Shown piece by piece: positions 53,820 through 63,338 of a stretch of DNA of 64,000 nucleotides (position 1 is the first letter of the stretch; each line of letters begins with the position of its first letter). The stretch is from Imperialibacter roseus (GTDB taxonomy: Bacteria; Bacteroidota; Bacteroidia; Cytophagales; Cyclobacteriaceae), in NCBI RefSeq assembly GCF_032999765.1, contig NZ_CP136051.1:2704417-2768416 (forward strand), given 5' to 3'. The notes beneath the pieces were generated by a model that was not told the origin of the DNA, ran no database searches, and was given only the letters and a program-made list of their open reading frames with translations. The position numbers and the translations under genes were made by a program.

Positions 53820-55274
53820 CTACCAGGTGCGGTAAGGATTGGCGGTAGGCATGTCTTCCAACGATTGAAAAACATGAAAGACGGTCTTCCCTTTGCGGAT
53901 GTCGAAAGTAAACTCCTGCTGCTGCTTCCTGCCTGTTGCAGAAGCCAGGTTCAGTTGCACTTTTTGCTCTCCTTCCGGCAAAGGCACTCTCGAATAATAG
54001 ATGGTATGTGGAATCGTTTGCCAGTTCCTAGTATCGGCCTTTTCAGTCAGTGCATTAAAAAGCCCTATGGCAGCACCAAGGTCCTGGTTCTCGCCTCTCA
54101 CCTGATATTCCGCAGCCTTTTTTAATGCTACCCGCAAAAGCGACTTGCCAAACTCGGCCAGCATGCGTTCCTGCAAGCATTTAAACGCAATTGCATTAAC
54201 GTCCTCGGCGGCTTCCAGGTCATACTTTTTTCCATTGGCTGACAACGTGGCACTGTTGAATAGCACCGGGCGTTCCACGTATTTGGGAAAAGCAACCCTG
54301 AAGAATTCGAGTGCTGCGAGGCCCTGCTTCTTATCGTCTTCATTGCTATCCAGGAAAAAAGGGAAGTTAAAACCGTAGTCGCTGTTAGCAAATGTAACCA
54401 AACCACCCTGTCCATGAATAACGGAAAAGTTGATCGACCATTCTGCCTTCACCGGCCCCAGTCCGTTGTTCCAAAAGAAAACAAGTTCTCCCCCATTCTT
54501 TGGCGATGGCGTAAACTTCCTTCCAAAAGCTTCCTCGTAGCGGCGCACCTCATCACTAAAACCATTAAGGTAAGCCGTTCTGAGCAGGTCCTCCTTCAGT
54601 TGATCGGGGGCGCTCATGCCAAACAATTTCTTGTAGTCGCCTTCGTAAGTTTCATAGGCGTTTCTATAAGCCACGAAAGCGTTGTTAACATCGCCCGACG
54701 CCTCATAGATAATGCCCATCAGATTGTTTACAAACGCATCTTTCTGGTATTTATCGGGGTTCTTATACTTGTCTGAAAGAGTCCCCAGCCGGATATTTAA
54801 CCTGCGGCACTCCACCAATGCCGACTCGTAGTCCCCTAGCTTCAAATAGTTGATGGCCTTGTAGTACAGCAGCAGCAAATGTTCATGATCTTCCCCTTTG
54901 TACTCTGTCATTGTCGGGTTGGTCAGCAGCGAGGCGGCTTCATTGAGGTAGTTTACCCGATAGTCTTCACCAAATATATAGGCTTGCTCAAAGGCTTCGT
55001 TGCTGATTTCATAATTGCCGAGCAGCGACTGTACGATGCCCTGGTTCAAAAAATACAGGAACCTGGCCTTTCCTTCGGCGGCCTTTTTGTTCTTTTCCAA
55101 CACCCTTGCCGCCTGCTCCAGGTCGCCAGACTCGAAACTCTGGTTGAACTCATAGTTCATTTGGTAATAGGTTGCACAGGAAGCCAGCAGCAGGCCGCTA
55201 AGCAATAAGATTTTAATCGAAAAGCGCACAGATATTGTTTTTGAAGAGCTTTTTTGAGACTGAGCAGCAAGCAA
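53820..55274 (-). CDS. COG3014-family lipoprotein
   Basis: 484 residues. A lipobox LLLASC (with SC after a long leader) is followed by helical repeats of TPR type (about 60-230, GDLEQAARVLEKNKKA) and a beta-rich C-terminal part. This is the layout of COG3014 lipoproteins. They are found next to LpoB-like proteins and may help envelope or peptidoglycan processes. The next gene on the strand upstream is the LpoB-like protein, about 80 bases away. A shorter start near VRFSIKIL is possible. Confidence 0.8.
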   Translation of the reverse strand: MLAAQSQKSSSKTISVRFSIKILLLSGLLLASCATYYQMNYEFNQSFESGDLEQAARVLEKNKKAAEGKARFLYFLNQGIVQSLLGNYEISNEAFEQAYIFGEDYRVNYLNEAASLLTNPTMTEYKGEDHEHLLLLYYKAINYLKLGDYESALVECRRLNIRLGTLSDKYKNPDKYQKDAFVNNLMGIIYEASGDVNNAFVAYRNAYETYEGDYKKLFGMSAPDQLKEDLLRTAYLNGFSDEVRRYEEAFGRKFTPSPKNGGELVFFWNNGLGPVKAEWSINFSVIHGQGGLVTFANSDYGFNFPFFLDSNEDDKKQGLAALEFFRVAFPKYVERPVLFNSATLSANGKKYDLEAAEDVNAIAFKCLQERMLAEFGKSLLRVALKKAAEYQVRGENQDLGAAIGLFNALTEKADTRNWQTIPHTIYYSRVPLPEGEQKVQLNLASATGRKQQQEFTFDIRKGKTVFHVFQSLEDMPTANPYRTW

Positions 55275-55352
55275 CCGGTAGTGTAGAGATTTGATCGCCA
55301 GTTACCGGATGCTCGTTACCTTATTCTATTTTGGTACTTGAATAGCGTCAGA

Positions 55353-55949
55353 TTAGTTCCTTATGAACTTCTTGATCTCCTTGTCTCCTATCCAGACCTT
55401 CTCATTGGTTTGAAGGTTAGCAAGCTCAAGGTCAACTTTGTACAGCACCACTTTTTCTTTGTTGTAAGAGTCTACAATGGAATTGATCGTACCAAACAGC
55501 ATAAAGTCTGCTCCTAGTTCAGCACCCCATTTCTTTTGGGTTTCCGGCGAAGCAAATTCCTGCTGATCAGCCCTTTCTTCACGCATTTTCTCACGGAAAA
55601 CAGAATTTTGAACTACTCTCACCATGCCTGAGTTGATGAACTCTCTTTCAATGTCCATGATAAAAGTCTCAGATTCAATATGCTCGTGGCTTTTGTTGGT
55701 AACAAGGCCAACGATCACCACTGGTTTGGCATTTTTTGCTCTGCTAAAATCTTCTCTCCAAGGACGATTGAGCACATCACGGATCATCTCCTCTGCCACG
55801 AGCTTGGAGTCGGTGTCGTTCCAGCGCCCACTCAGGTCAATTTGCTGATCGGGGCTTACCCTGGTAACCGTGCGTTGCGAACAACCGGCGGCGATGAATA
55901 AAACGGCCAAAGAAAAAACAGAAGCTTTAACTATTGATTGCATTCTCAT
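55353..55949 (-). CDS. LpoB-like penicillin-binding protein activator lipoprotein
   Basis: About 199 residues from ATG 55949 (in-frame ATG at 55973 adds eight). Lipobox AAGC, then a mature domain with LSGRWNDTDSKLVAEEMI, VVIVGLVTNKSHEHI and WGAELGADFMLFGTINS, the LpoB/PEGA-like pattern. In proteobacteria LpoB activates the PBP1b peptidoglycan synthase; a similar role is inferred here. It precedes the COG3014 lipoprotein gene. Confidence 0.85.
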   Translation of the reverse strand: MRMQSIVKASVFSLAVLFIAAGCSQRTVTRVSPDQQIDLSGRWNDTDSKLVAEEMIRDVLNRPWREDFSRAKNAKPVVIVGLVTNKSHEHIESETFIMDIEREFINSGMVRVVQNSVFREKMREERADQQEFASPETQKKWGAELGADFMLFGTINSIVDSYNKEKVVLYKVDLELANLQTNEKVWIGDKEIKKFIRN

Positions 55950-55995
55950 AATTGTTTTTTTGTCTTGTATCACTTATAAAAATAGGCAGAATACC

Positions 55996-58383
55996 TCAGA
56001 ATCTACCTGAAAGCTTCACATTCAAAAACCTTGCCGATAATGAATTGGGTACGGCAAATTGTTGATTGAAGACGTCTTTGACCCAGGTGTAGGAAATGGT
56101 GTTCTCTGCACCAAGCAAATTAAGGATCTCAGCGGTCAGCCAGATCGACTTCAGACCTCCAAATATTTTTCCTTCGTTCTTTTTCGAAAACACCTTTGTG
56201 AAACCAACATCAACCCTGTAATACTCATCTCCCTTGAAAAAGTTGCGATAAGTCGGATTATTTGGCGCACTAAAGGGTAACCCGCTGCCATAGAGCGCAC
56301 TGACATAAATTCTAACACTTGGATCGTTGGGCAAATAATCCTGAAAGAAGATGCCCAATGTGACCCTTTGATCGGATGGCCTGCGAATAAAGCCGAGAGT
56401 GTCTCCTCCTATGTCCTCAATGGTTCGAAGCAAACCGAGGCTAAACCATGACTCTGTGCCCGGAATAAACTCGCCGTTTACTCTGAAATCAACACCATAA
56501 GCCCACCCCCTGGCCAGGTTGTCGCCAAAGTAACGGAGACGCACATTGTCGATGTCGTAAGGAACCAGGCGATCCAGGTATTTGACGTAGGCCTCTGAAA
56601 AGAAAACAAAGTTCCTTCCATTCATTTGAAATGCATAGTCCATTCCCGCCAGGGCATGGTACGACACCTGGGCTTTCAGGTCCCGGTTGATGACGCCCTG
56701 CCTGTTGCGCATTTCCCGGTAAAAAGGCGGCTGCTGATAAACGCCTCCTGCAACTTTAAAGGCAGTTTTACGTGACCAGGCGGGTGTAAACACATATTGC
56801 ATTCTCGGGCTCACCAGCAGTTGGCCATTGACCGTCCAGTAGGCCGTGCGAACGCCAGCATTCAGAATATGAATAGAATCCCTGGAAAAGATGGTATGCT
56901 GTAGATAGGCTGTCACATGGTAACCGTCCACAAGGTTTTCAGCCCAAATCCTGTCGGTGGTGCTGGCATAACCGGAAGAGTCTTGAAAAATGTATTCGTT
57001 CAGCACATCTTCTATTCTTTCCTTTCTGGCTCCAAGGCCAGCTTCGGTTAGCTGGTGATCGTTCCAGCGGGCTGAAAACCGGCTTTCAGTATTCAATAGC
57101 GTTGCCTGGAGCTTATTGCGGCCGTAGTGATAGTTGCTGCCAACGCCAAGAACAACCACGCAATCCTTGAATTCATCACTGGTGGGGTCGTTGTTCACAT
57201 CGCAGAGCCTATACGCTCCTTCCACTTCAAAGTATTCTCTCTCAGCAGTATAAACACCTGAAGCAATCACGTCCAGGTTGAATTTATCCTCCCACGTGTT
57301 CGTCCATTTCACACCGGTTTGATAAATGTCGTAGTCAAGCACCTCTTTGCCATCGAAGGCCGCCACCATACGGAACGACCTGCCGAACGTACCGAATTCG
57401 ACTTCCTGCGATTCTGGCTTTGTGAAGTACCTGTTTTGGGCATAGGAGGCAAGAATCGAGATCTTTTGTCTGTGTGCCTCGGTCTGCTGACCTAACTTAA
57501 CAGAAACAAGAGACTGGAAGTCGGCGAACCGAGGCAAGTATTGGCCCTTCACTGAAATCGTGTTGAGCAAATACCTGGAATTTTTGTAACGAACCCCCGC
57601 TGTATAGTTTACCCTGTCGTTTTTGCTAACCCCCTCCACATGGGCTGAGCCACCTAATAGCCCAAGATTGACGGATCCAGCCTGTTCAACAGGGTTTTTA
57701 TAGCCTACATTAAGCACAGATGAAAGCTTATCTCCGTACTTCGACTGCCAGCCACCGGATGAGAAGGTAATTCCCGACACCATGTCGAGGTTGACAAAAC
57801 CCAGCCCCTCCTGCTGACCTGCCCTTACCAAAAAGGGCCTGTACACCGGAATATCATTCACGTATACAAGGTTTTCATCGAAGTTACCACCTCGTACAGA
57901 GTAAGCTGAAGACAACTCATTGCTGGCCACGACACCCGGTAGTGTGGCCAGTATCCTGGAAATATCTGCCGTGGCCGCAGGGAAATTTGCCAGTTCCTTA
58001 CTTGTCACACGAAATTCGCCAGCCCTTGCAGGGCCCAGCTCTCTTTTGCCTACCACAGTTACCTGAGCCAGAAGCGTTTTGTCTTCATTCAACGTGGCCT
58101 GAATAACCAAACTATCGCCTGCAGCAAGGGACACAGGTTTTTGAACTGCCTTATAGCCTACGAAGCTTATTTCAAGTTGATAATTGCCCGGCTCAAGGCA
58201 CAATAAAAAAGTGCCGTCCGTATCGGCATTGGTACCTTTGGTAAGCGATGGAACGGAAATGGTGGCGCCTTGTAACGGAACATTCTGGGCGTCGAGCACT
58301 ATACCCTGGATGCAGGCTTGTTGTGCCAAGGTGGCAAAAGAAAAAACTAAAAAAGTAATGGTAAGTAAGCTCCTGCGCATCAA
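55996..58383 (-). CDS. TonB-dependent receptor with carboxypeptidase-like N-terminal domain
   Basis: 795 residues. Signal peptide ends in LAQQ. An N-terminal carboxypeptidase-regulatory domain (about 25-105, GIVLDAQNVPLQGATISVP) is followed by the plug (AATADISRILATLPGVVASN, GGNFDENLVYVNDIPVY) and a barrel to the C-terminal aromatic residue (KLSGRF). It imports ligands across the outer membrane using TonB. No SusD partner is next to it. The gene overlaps rpe by 4 bases. Confidence 0.9.
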   Translation of the reverse strand: MMRRSLLTITFLVFSFATLAQQACIQGIVLDAQNVPLQGATISVPSLTKGTNADTDGTFLLCLEPGNYQLEISFVGYKAVQKPVSLAAGDSLVIQATLNEDKTLLAQVTVVGKRELGPARAGEFRVTSKELANFPAATADISRILATLPGVVASNELSSAYSVRGGNFDENLVYVNDIPVYRPFLVRAGQQEGLGFVNLDMVSGITFSSGGWQSKYGDKLSSVLNVGYKNPVEQAGSVNLGLLGGSAHVEGVSKNDRVNYTAGVRYKNSRYLLNTISVKGQYLPRFADFQSLVSVKLGQQTEAHRQKISILASYAQNRYFTKPESQEVEFGTFGRSFRMVAAFDGKEVLDYDIYQTGVKWTNTWEDKFNLDVIASGVYTAEREYFEVEGAYRLCDVNNDPTSDEFKDCVVVLGVGSNYHYGRNKLQATLLNTESRFSARWNDHQLTEAGLGARKERIEDVLNEYIFQDSSGYASTTDRIWAENLVDGYHVTAYLQHTIFSRDSIHILNAGVRTAYWTVNGQLLVSPRMQYVFTPAWSRKTAFKVAGGVYQQPPFYREMRNRQGVINRDLKAQVSYHALAGMDYAFQMNGRNFVFFSEAYVKYLDRLVPYDIDNVRLRYFGDNLARGWAYGVDFRVNGEFIPGTESWFSLGLLRTIEDIGGDTLGFIRRPSDQRVTLGIFFQDYLPNDPSVRIYVSALYGSGLPFSAPNNPTYRNFFKGDEYYRVDVGFTKVFSKKNEGKIFGGLKSIWLTAEILNLLGAENTISYTWVKDVFNQQFAVPNSLSARFLNVKLSGRF

Positions 58384-59054
58384 ACGAATTTTTCCTCGCT
58401 GTTCACAGTTTTGAGTCGAGCGATTGTTTCCAGTGGATCAGATGCACTGAAAACGAAGTTGCCAGCCACCAGAATGTCTGCTCCTGCCTGACAAAGCGCC
58501 CTGGCATTGTTCATGTTTACACCACCATCTATCTCGATCATGGTATGCGTGCCGGCATTGAGAACCATCTCTTTGGCATCTCTCACTTTTTGGAAAGTTC
58601 GTTCGATGAACTTCTGTCCTCCAAAGCCGGGGTTCACCGACATTAGCAAGATAATATCGGTCAGCTCCATGATATCTTTCAGCACATTTACGGGGGTATG
58701 CGGGTTGAGCGCCACACCTGCCTTGCAGCCCAGCTCACGAATTTCCTGCAGCACCCTGTGAAGGTTTGGGCAGGCTTCATGATGCACGGAAATCACCTCA
58801 GCGCCGGTCTCTACGCACTGTTTGAAATAACGAGAGGGCTGCTCAATCATTAAATGAAAGTCCAGGGGTTTTTTCGTGTGCTTATTGATGGCCGCCGTTA
58901 CCGGAAACCCGAAAGAGATATTGGGAACAAAAGTGCCATCCATGATGTCAATATGCAGCCAGTCGGCCTTGCTGCTATTGAGCATTTCCACATCTCGTTG
59001 AAGGTTACCGAAGTCGGAGGCAAGTATGGAAGGGGCAATAAGTGGAAAGTTCAT
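58380..59054 (-). CDS. rpe: Ribulose-phosphate 3-epimerase
   Basis: 224 residues. TIM-barrel enzyme of the pentose phosphate pathway that interconverts ribulose 5-phosphate and xylulose 5-phosphate. Visible motifs are LIAPSILASDFGNL, HIDIMDGTFVPNISFG (metal ligands H and D), MSVNPGFGGQKFIE and IEIDGGVN. Length matches the family. The ATGA overlap with the TonB receptor gene is 4 bases, and the S8 peptidase gene is 12 bases upstream. Confidence 0.95.
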   Translation of the reverse strand: MNFPLIAPSILASDFGNLQRDVEMLNSSKADWLHIDIMDGTFVPNISFGFPVTAAINKHTKKPLDFHLMIEQPSRYFKQCVETGAEVISVHHEACPNLHRVLQEIRELGCKAGVALNPHTPVNVLKDIMELTDIILLMSVNPGFGGQKFIERTFQKVRDAKEMVLNAGTHTMIEIDGGVNMNNARALCQAGADILVAGNFVFSASDPLETIARLKTVNSEEKFV

Positions 59055-59066
59055 GGATAGGTTTTC

Positions 59067-60731
59067 TTAGTATCTAAGCAGTTTTACCTGCTTCTCAAAT
59101 GTGCTTGACGACAACCGTAAAAAATAAACTCCGGGAGTTGTGCCCGAAAATTCAAATATGACAACGTCGTTGATATCGTAGCTATTGTATTCTTTTTGGG
59201 CAATCATCTTCCCATTGGCATCGAACATCTGTACGGAAAGCCCGTTGACAGCCAGTTCATTATTGATTTTTATACTCAGCCTGTTCTCTGTAAACGGATT
59301 GGGATAAACCTTCACCTTGTCATTGATCACATCATCCACTGAGAGAATTTTCCCACCCGTTGCTTTGATAAAATCAGGGATGCCATAGCCAAACAAAGTA
59401 TCAGGTTTAGTTGACCTGTTGCCTGAGTTCAGAATGTCGTTAAAAAGCTCTTCTCTTGTTTTTTCTGGTTCCGCCTGAATGAGTCCGGCCACAAAGCCAG
59501 CGACCATAGGCGCCGAATAACTGGTGCCATTAGCAGTGATGAGTGAGCCACTCTCGGCCCCCACAGTAGCGAAAACCCCAAGCGCCACGACGTCAGGCTT
59601 GATGCGCCCATCGGCCGTGGGACCGATCGAGCTGAAGTTTGCTAGTTTACCGCTATTATCCACCGCACCTACGGACAGCACTTTGGGACTGTCGGCTGGG
59701 GCCGTGGCCTTTTTCCAGCTGTTGCTGCCCTCATTGCCTACGCTGGCTACTACAAAAATGCCCTTATCGGCGGCCAGGTTGGCGGCCTGCGTAATGATGG
59801 CCGTTTTGCCGTCCATTTGCGCCTTTGTGTAGTTCATTTGCGAATCGCTGAACACATTATAGCCAACCGAGGTATGAATGATGTCAGCGCCGAGGCTATC
59901 GGCCTTTTCAGCGCCAAAAAGCCAGTTGTATTCCTCGATCCGGTATTCGCTTTTCACGTCTTCCGTAACAAAAAGGGCGAAATCCGCTGCAGGTGCGGTA
60001 CCCAAAATCAATGTAGTGTCTTTGCCCTCGACCTGGATCATTTTAGCTCCAATGGTAGAAAACACCCTGGTGCCGTGGTCATCGAAGGTATACACCTGAT
60101 GCCCGTTGGTAACGAAGTCGTATGTCTGTAATATCCGGTTGCTGCTGCGAACCTCTTCAAAAAACGGCACAGCGTCAACGCCACCAAAGCCACCGTCGAA
60201 TATGGCAATCAGCACGCCCTCACCATAGAAACCCTGCCGGTGCATGTGCTGAATCGAAAGAAGGCTGTTTTGAAAATCGGTGGTGGCGAGTACCCTGCCT
60301 GTAGCACTTTTGCTTTTGAAACGACCGTTGGCTGTTTCGCCTTTGGTAAGCCTTGCCCCCGGCGCCACCAGCTCCACTCGTGAAACAAATGGGAGTGCAT
60401 CGACAGTCAGCACCTTGTTGATGTTGCATTGGATCAAGGCCAGGTTCATCCATTTGGAGGTATGGTACACTTCAACGCCGGTTGCTGCCAGTTGATCGAG
60501 GTAAGTCTGACTAACCGGCAAATCAGTCTCATCTATTGCAACTCCCTCTTTCTCCCGTCTTAAAATTGCCTTTTCTGAAAGAAAATCTTCGGGCCTGTCA
60601 ACGGAGTAGGTTCCACCTGATTTGTCCGTAAATTGAACAATATACCGGTTGACCTGAGCTTTCAGTGAAAGCCCGGACAGTAGTAAAATCAAAATAGTCA
60701 GAGCTCCTCTACTCTTTACCATGCGCAACAA
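59067..60731 (-). CDS. Subtilase-family serine peptidase, type IX secretion cargo
   Basis: 554 residues. Signal peptide at the start. Catalytic residues of a subtilase are visible: Asp in IAIFDGGFGG, His in DDHGTRV and Ser in NGTSYSAPMVAG. The C-terminal about 80 residues form a T9SS sorting domain (VYPNPFTENRLSI, GKMIAQKEY, GVYFLRLSS, KQVKLLRY). The enzyme should be exported through the T9SS and released or bound to the cell surface. It is closely linked to rpe and to the lipoprotein upstream. Confidence 0.93.
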   Translation of the reverse strand: MLRMVKSRGALTILILLLSGLSLKAQVNRYIVQFTDKSGGTYSVDRPEDFLSEKAILRREKEGVAIDETDLPVSQTYLDQLAATGVEVYHTSKWMNLALIQCNINKVLTVDALPFVSRVELVAPGARLTKGETANGRFKSKSATGRVLATTDFQNSLLSIQHMHRQGFYGEGVLIAIFDGGFGGVDAVPFFEEVRSSNRILQTYDFVTNGHQVYTFDDHGTRVFSTIGAKMIQVEGKDTTLILGTAPAADFALFVTEDVKSEYRIEEYNWLFGAEKADSLGADIIHTSVGYNVFSDSQMNYTKAQMDGKTAIITQAANLAADKGIFVVASVGNEGSNSWKKATAPADSPKVLSVGAVDNSGKLANFSSIGPTADGRIKPDVVALGVFATVGAESGSLITANGTSYSAPMVAGFVAGLIQAEPEKTREELFNDILNSGNRSTKPDTLFGYGIPDFIKATGGKILSVDDVINDKVKVYPNPFTENRLSIKINNELAVNGLSVQMFDANGKMIAQKEYNSYDINDVVIFEFSGTTPGVYFLRLSSSTFEKQVKLLRY

Positions 60732-61407
60732 GTTCCATGTATAATTTTCGGCCAGAATCTATGATCTTCTGACCAAAGCACTCCTCTGTGCTGCAGTAAT
60801 TTAGCTGAATAAATTCTTTTTTCACCAATCCAATCTCCTTCGCAAAGTACTCTCTGCGCACATCCTGGAAAACGATAGTGTCAAGCACTTCTCTCTGAAG
60901 GATTGTTAGCGTGTTTTTGAACGTGGTATCACCCACTTCAAGGGCCAGCCCAAGCCCACTCACCTGATAGGTTTCTTCCCCCCTGTTGTTCAGCGCATTA
61001 CCGTTCCACTCTTTGCCTTCAGCCAATGGAAAAGTAAGCTTGATAAACGGCACATTATTTTCAATGCGAACCGCCTGGGAAGTAGAAAGCCTTGCCGTCC
61101 AAACGGAGTCAAGCTGCCAGTCACCTTCGGCTGATTCCCGGCTAAACCGCTCCAGCCTGTAGCTCAGGCTGCCCGACAGATCAGTGAAGGTATCGGCCAC
61201 CACTTCCCTGAGAAAGTAATGCGACGGCATGGAGTCGAGCAGGTTGTAGGTAGTAAGGTCGACCTCGTATTCCCAGTAAAGGCCCTTTTCCATTGGGAAA
61301 AAGTCAGCACCCAGCCGGGAGGTGTCGGGCACAATGGTTTCTTCCTGACAGCCCATTGAAGCGATCAGGAGAACCCATAGTGTCGGTATATTAAACAGCC
61401 TTGGCAT
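60709..61407 (-). CDS. Lipoprotein of unknown function
   Basis: About 232 residues from ATG 61407 (an in-frame ATG at 61440 adds eleven). Lipobox ASMGC, then beta-rich sequence with EKGLYWEYEVDLTTYN and GKEWNGNAL. Its start lies within the 3' end of mnmA (17-base overlap), and it overlaps the subtilase gene by 23 bases. No family is recognised. The position between mnmA and a secreted peptidase is common in Bacteroidota. Confidence 0.7.
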   Translation of the reverse strand: MPRLFNIPTLWVLLIASMGCQEETIVPDTSRLGADFFPMEKGLYWEYEVDLTTYNLLDSMPSHYFLREVVADTFTDLSGSLSYRLERFSRESAEGDWQLDSVWTARLSTSQAVRIENNVPFIKLTFPLAEGKEWNGNALNNRGEETYQVSGLGLALEVGDTTFKNTLTILQREVLDTIVFQDVRREYFAKEIGLVKKEFIQLNYCSTEECFGQKIIDSGRKLYMELVAHGKE

Positions 61408-62509
61408 GTTGTCTGAAACTTGACTGGATCCAGCCACCACCTATTACGTCGTCGCCTTCGTAGAACACCGCTGCCTGCCCCGGGGCAATTGCATTGACTC
61501 CGTTGCCGAAGAACACCTTCATGGTGTCGCCTACCTGCTCGATGACGGCAGGCGCACCGTCGTCGTTGTAGCGCACTTTGGTAATGGTATCCAAACGCTG
61601 GCCGGTAAGGTCAGTGTATTTCATCATGTTGAGGCCTTTCACGTACATGCCATCTCTGGAAAGTTCGTCAAAGGTGCCTAGCACGACCCTGTTTTTATCC
61701 TTTTGAATCTCGGTCACATAAACCGGATAGCCCAAAGTAATGCCCAGGCCTTTCCTCTGACCGATGGTATAGAAAGGATAGCCTTTGTGCTTACCCAGCA
61801 CAGTGCCGTCTTCCAGTACAAACTCACCACCGTCGACTTGTTCCTCAAGGCCTTCCACCCTTCTTTTTAGAAACCCACGGTAGTCATTGTCGGGGATAAA
61901 GCAGATTTCGTATGACTCAGATTTGTTCACAAGGTCTATAAAACCCCTTTCGCTAGCCATCTCCCTTATTTCAGGCTTGCGCAGGTGGCCAAGTGGGAAC
62001 ATTGTGCGGCTCAGACTTTCCTGCCCCACTCCCCACAAAGCATATGACTGGTCTTTGTTTTCGTCCTTTCCTTTGGAAATAATATAGCGATCATTCTCCT
62101 GCCTCACCTTTGCATAATGACCCGTGGCGATAAACTGGCAGTCCAGCTTGTCTGCACGTCGCAGCAATGCCTCCCATTTGATATGGGTGTTGCACAACAC
62201 ACATGGATTGGGTGTGCGACCTGCCAAGTATTCGGTGGTGAAATTGTCGATCACGTAGTCGCCAAACTCACTTCGGATGTCCAGGATATAGTGGGGAAAA
62301 CCCAGATTGACGGCAATATTCCTTGCGTCGTTGATAGAATCAAGGCTGCAACAGCCTGTTTCCTTTTTGGAGCTGCCTGCGGACGCATAGTCCCAGGTTT
62401 TCATTGTCATTCCGATGACTTCATAGCCTTGCTCATGAAGCATCACGGCTGCCAGGGAGCTGTCAATACCACCGCTCATGGCCACCAGTACTCTTCCGTG
62501 TTTACTCAT
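61391..62509 (-). CDS. mnmA: tRNA-specific 2-thiouridylase MnmA
   Basis: 372 residues. PP-loop motif SGGIDS (12-17), catalytic cysteine C103 in NPCVLCN and the partner C203 in SYEICFIP. The enzyme thiolates the wobble uridine of Lys, Glu and Gln tRNAs. Length and motif order match the family. A hairpin of 8 bp at 62586-62608 lies upstream. Confidence 0.95.
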   Translation of the reverse strand: MSKHGRVLVAMSGGIDSSLAAVMLHEQGYEVIGMTMKTWDYASAGSSKKETGCCSLDSINDARNIAVNLGFPHYILDIRSEFGDYVIDNFTTEYLAGRTPNPCVLCNTHIKWEALLRRADKLDCQFIATGHYAKVRQENDRYIISKGKDENKDQSYALWGVGQESLSRTMFPLGHLRKPEIREMASERGFIDLVNKSESYEICFIPDNDYRGFLKRRVEGLEEQVDGGEFVLEDGTVLGKHKGYPFYTIGQRKGLGITLGYPVYVTEIQKDKNRVVLGTFDELSRDGMYVKGLNMMKYTDLTGQRLDTITKVRYNDDGAPAVIEQVGDTMKVFFGNGVNAIAPGQAAVFYEGDDVIGGGWIQSSFRQHAKAV

Positions 62510-62585
62510 TAAGTGTGTCTTTCGCCAGGTTCAAAGCCTGACTTTTACATCGATTAAGCCTCTGAGGACGTCCCTCAAAAAGACG

Positions 62586-62608
62586 AAGCGAACGGAAATG
62601 GTTCGCTT
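62586..62608. repeat. 8-bp hairpin upstream of mnmA
   Basis: AAGCGAAC (62586-62593) and GTTCGCTT (62601-62608) pair around a 7-base loop. It may lie in the mnmA leader. No terminator-type T run follows on the minus strand. The rest of the 62510-62733 gap shows nothing recognisable. Confidence 0.4.
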
Positions 62609-62733
62609 GTGGTGCAAAATTACGATAAGTTTTTGGGAAAAACTTTATGTTCCACGCTCTGCATCGTTTTTAATAAATTAGTTACTTCACATTTCTCACT
62701 TCACCAGGCAGATTTTCTGAAACAACGGCTTAT

Positions 62734-63327
62734 ATGGATCCAAAGGTTTTAGGCGCAAAATATGATAAAATCGCCCAATGGTGGCACGACGGGCACCTAG
62801 CCTCCAACTACGGCGTGGATCAAATCAAAAGGGCGATTAGCTATTGTTCCCACAAAACAACCGCTCTCGATGTCGGCTGCGGCAGTGGCGGAAGAATAAC
62901 GAAAGAGCTGCTTGCCAGTGGCTTTAGTATAATCGGATTAGACGTGTCGGCCCAAATGATTGAAATTGGCAGGGCCAATCACCCGGAGGTTAATTTTATT
63001 AACGATGATATTTGCAAGTGGCAGTCACCATCAAAATTTGACTTTATTGTTGCCTGGGACAGCATATTTCACCTGCCGTTCAAATCACAAGCACCCGTAG
63101 TTGCCAAACTTTGTGCAATGTTAAATAGCGATGGCATACTCATCTATTCGTTTGGTAACGACTACGGCGAGCACGAAAACCAATGGAGAAATGACACTTT
63201 CTACTACAGCACAATCGGTATCACTGAAAACCTTCGGATGATCGCAGAAAACAATTGCCAATGTGTGCACCTGGAGTTGGATCAATATCCCGAGAAACAC
63301 GTTTACGTGATTGCTCAAAGAACCTGA
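62734..63327 (+). CDS. Class I SAM-dependent methyltransferase
   Basis: 197 residues. SAM motif LDVGCGSGGR (about 46-55), acidic GLDVSAQMIEIG after strand 2, and FIVAWDSIFHLPF at motif IV. Such small methyltransferases act on small molecules or proteins; the substrate is unknown. The next gene begins 11 bases downstream. Confidence 0.85.
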   Translation: MDPKVLGAKYDKIAQWWHDGHLASNYGVDQIKRAISYCSHKTTALDVGCGSGGRITKELLASGFSIIGLDVSAQMIEIGRANHPEVNFINDDICKWQSPSKFDFIVAWDSIFHLPFKSQAPVVAKLCAMLNSDGILIYSFGNDYGEHENQWRNDTFYYSTIGITENLRMIAENNCQCVHLELDQYPEKHVYVIAQRT

Positions 63328-63338
63328 ATCCATTCACA

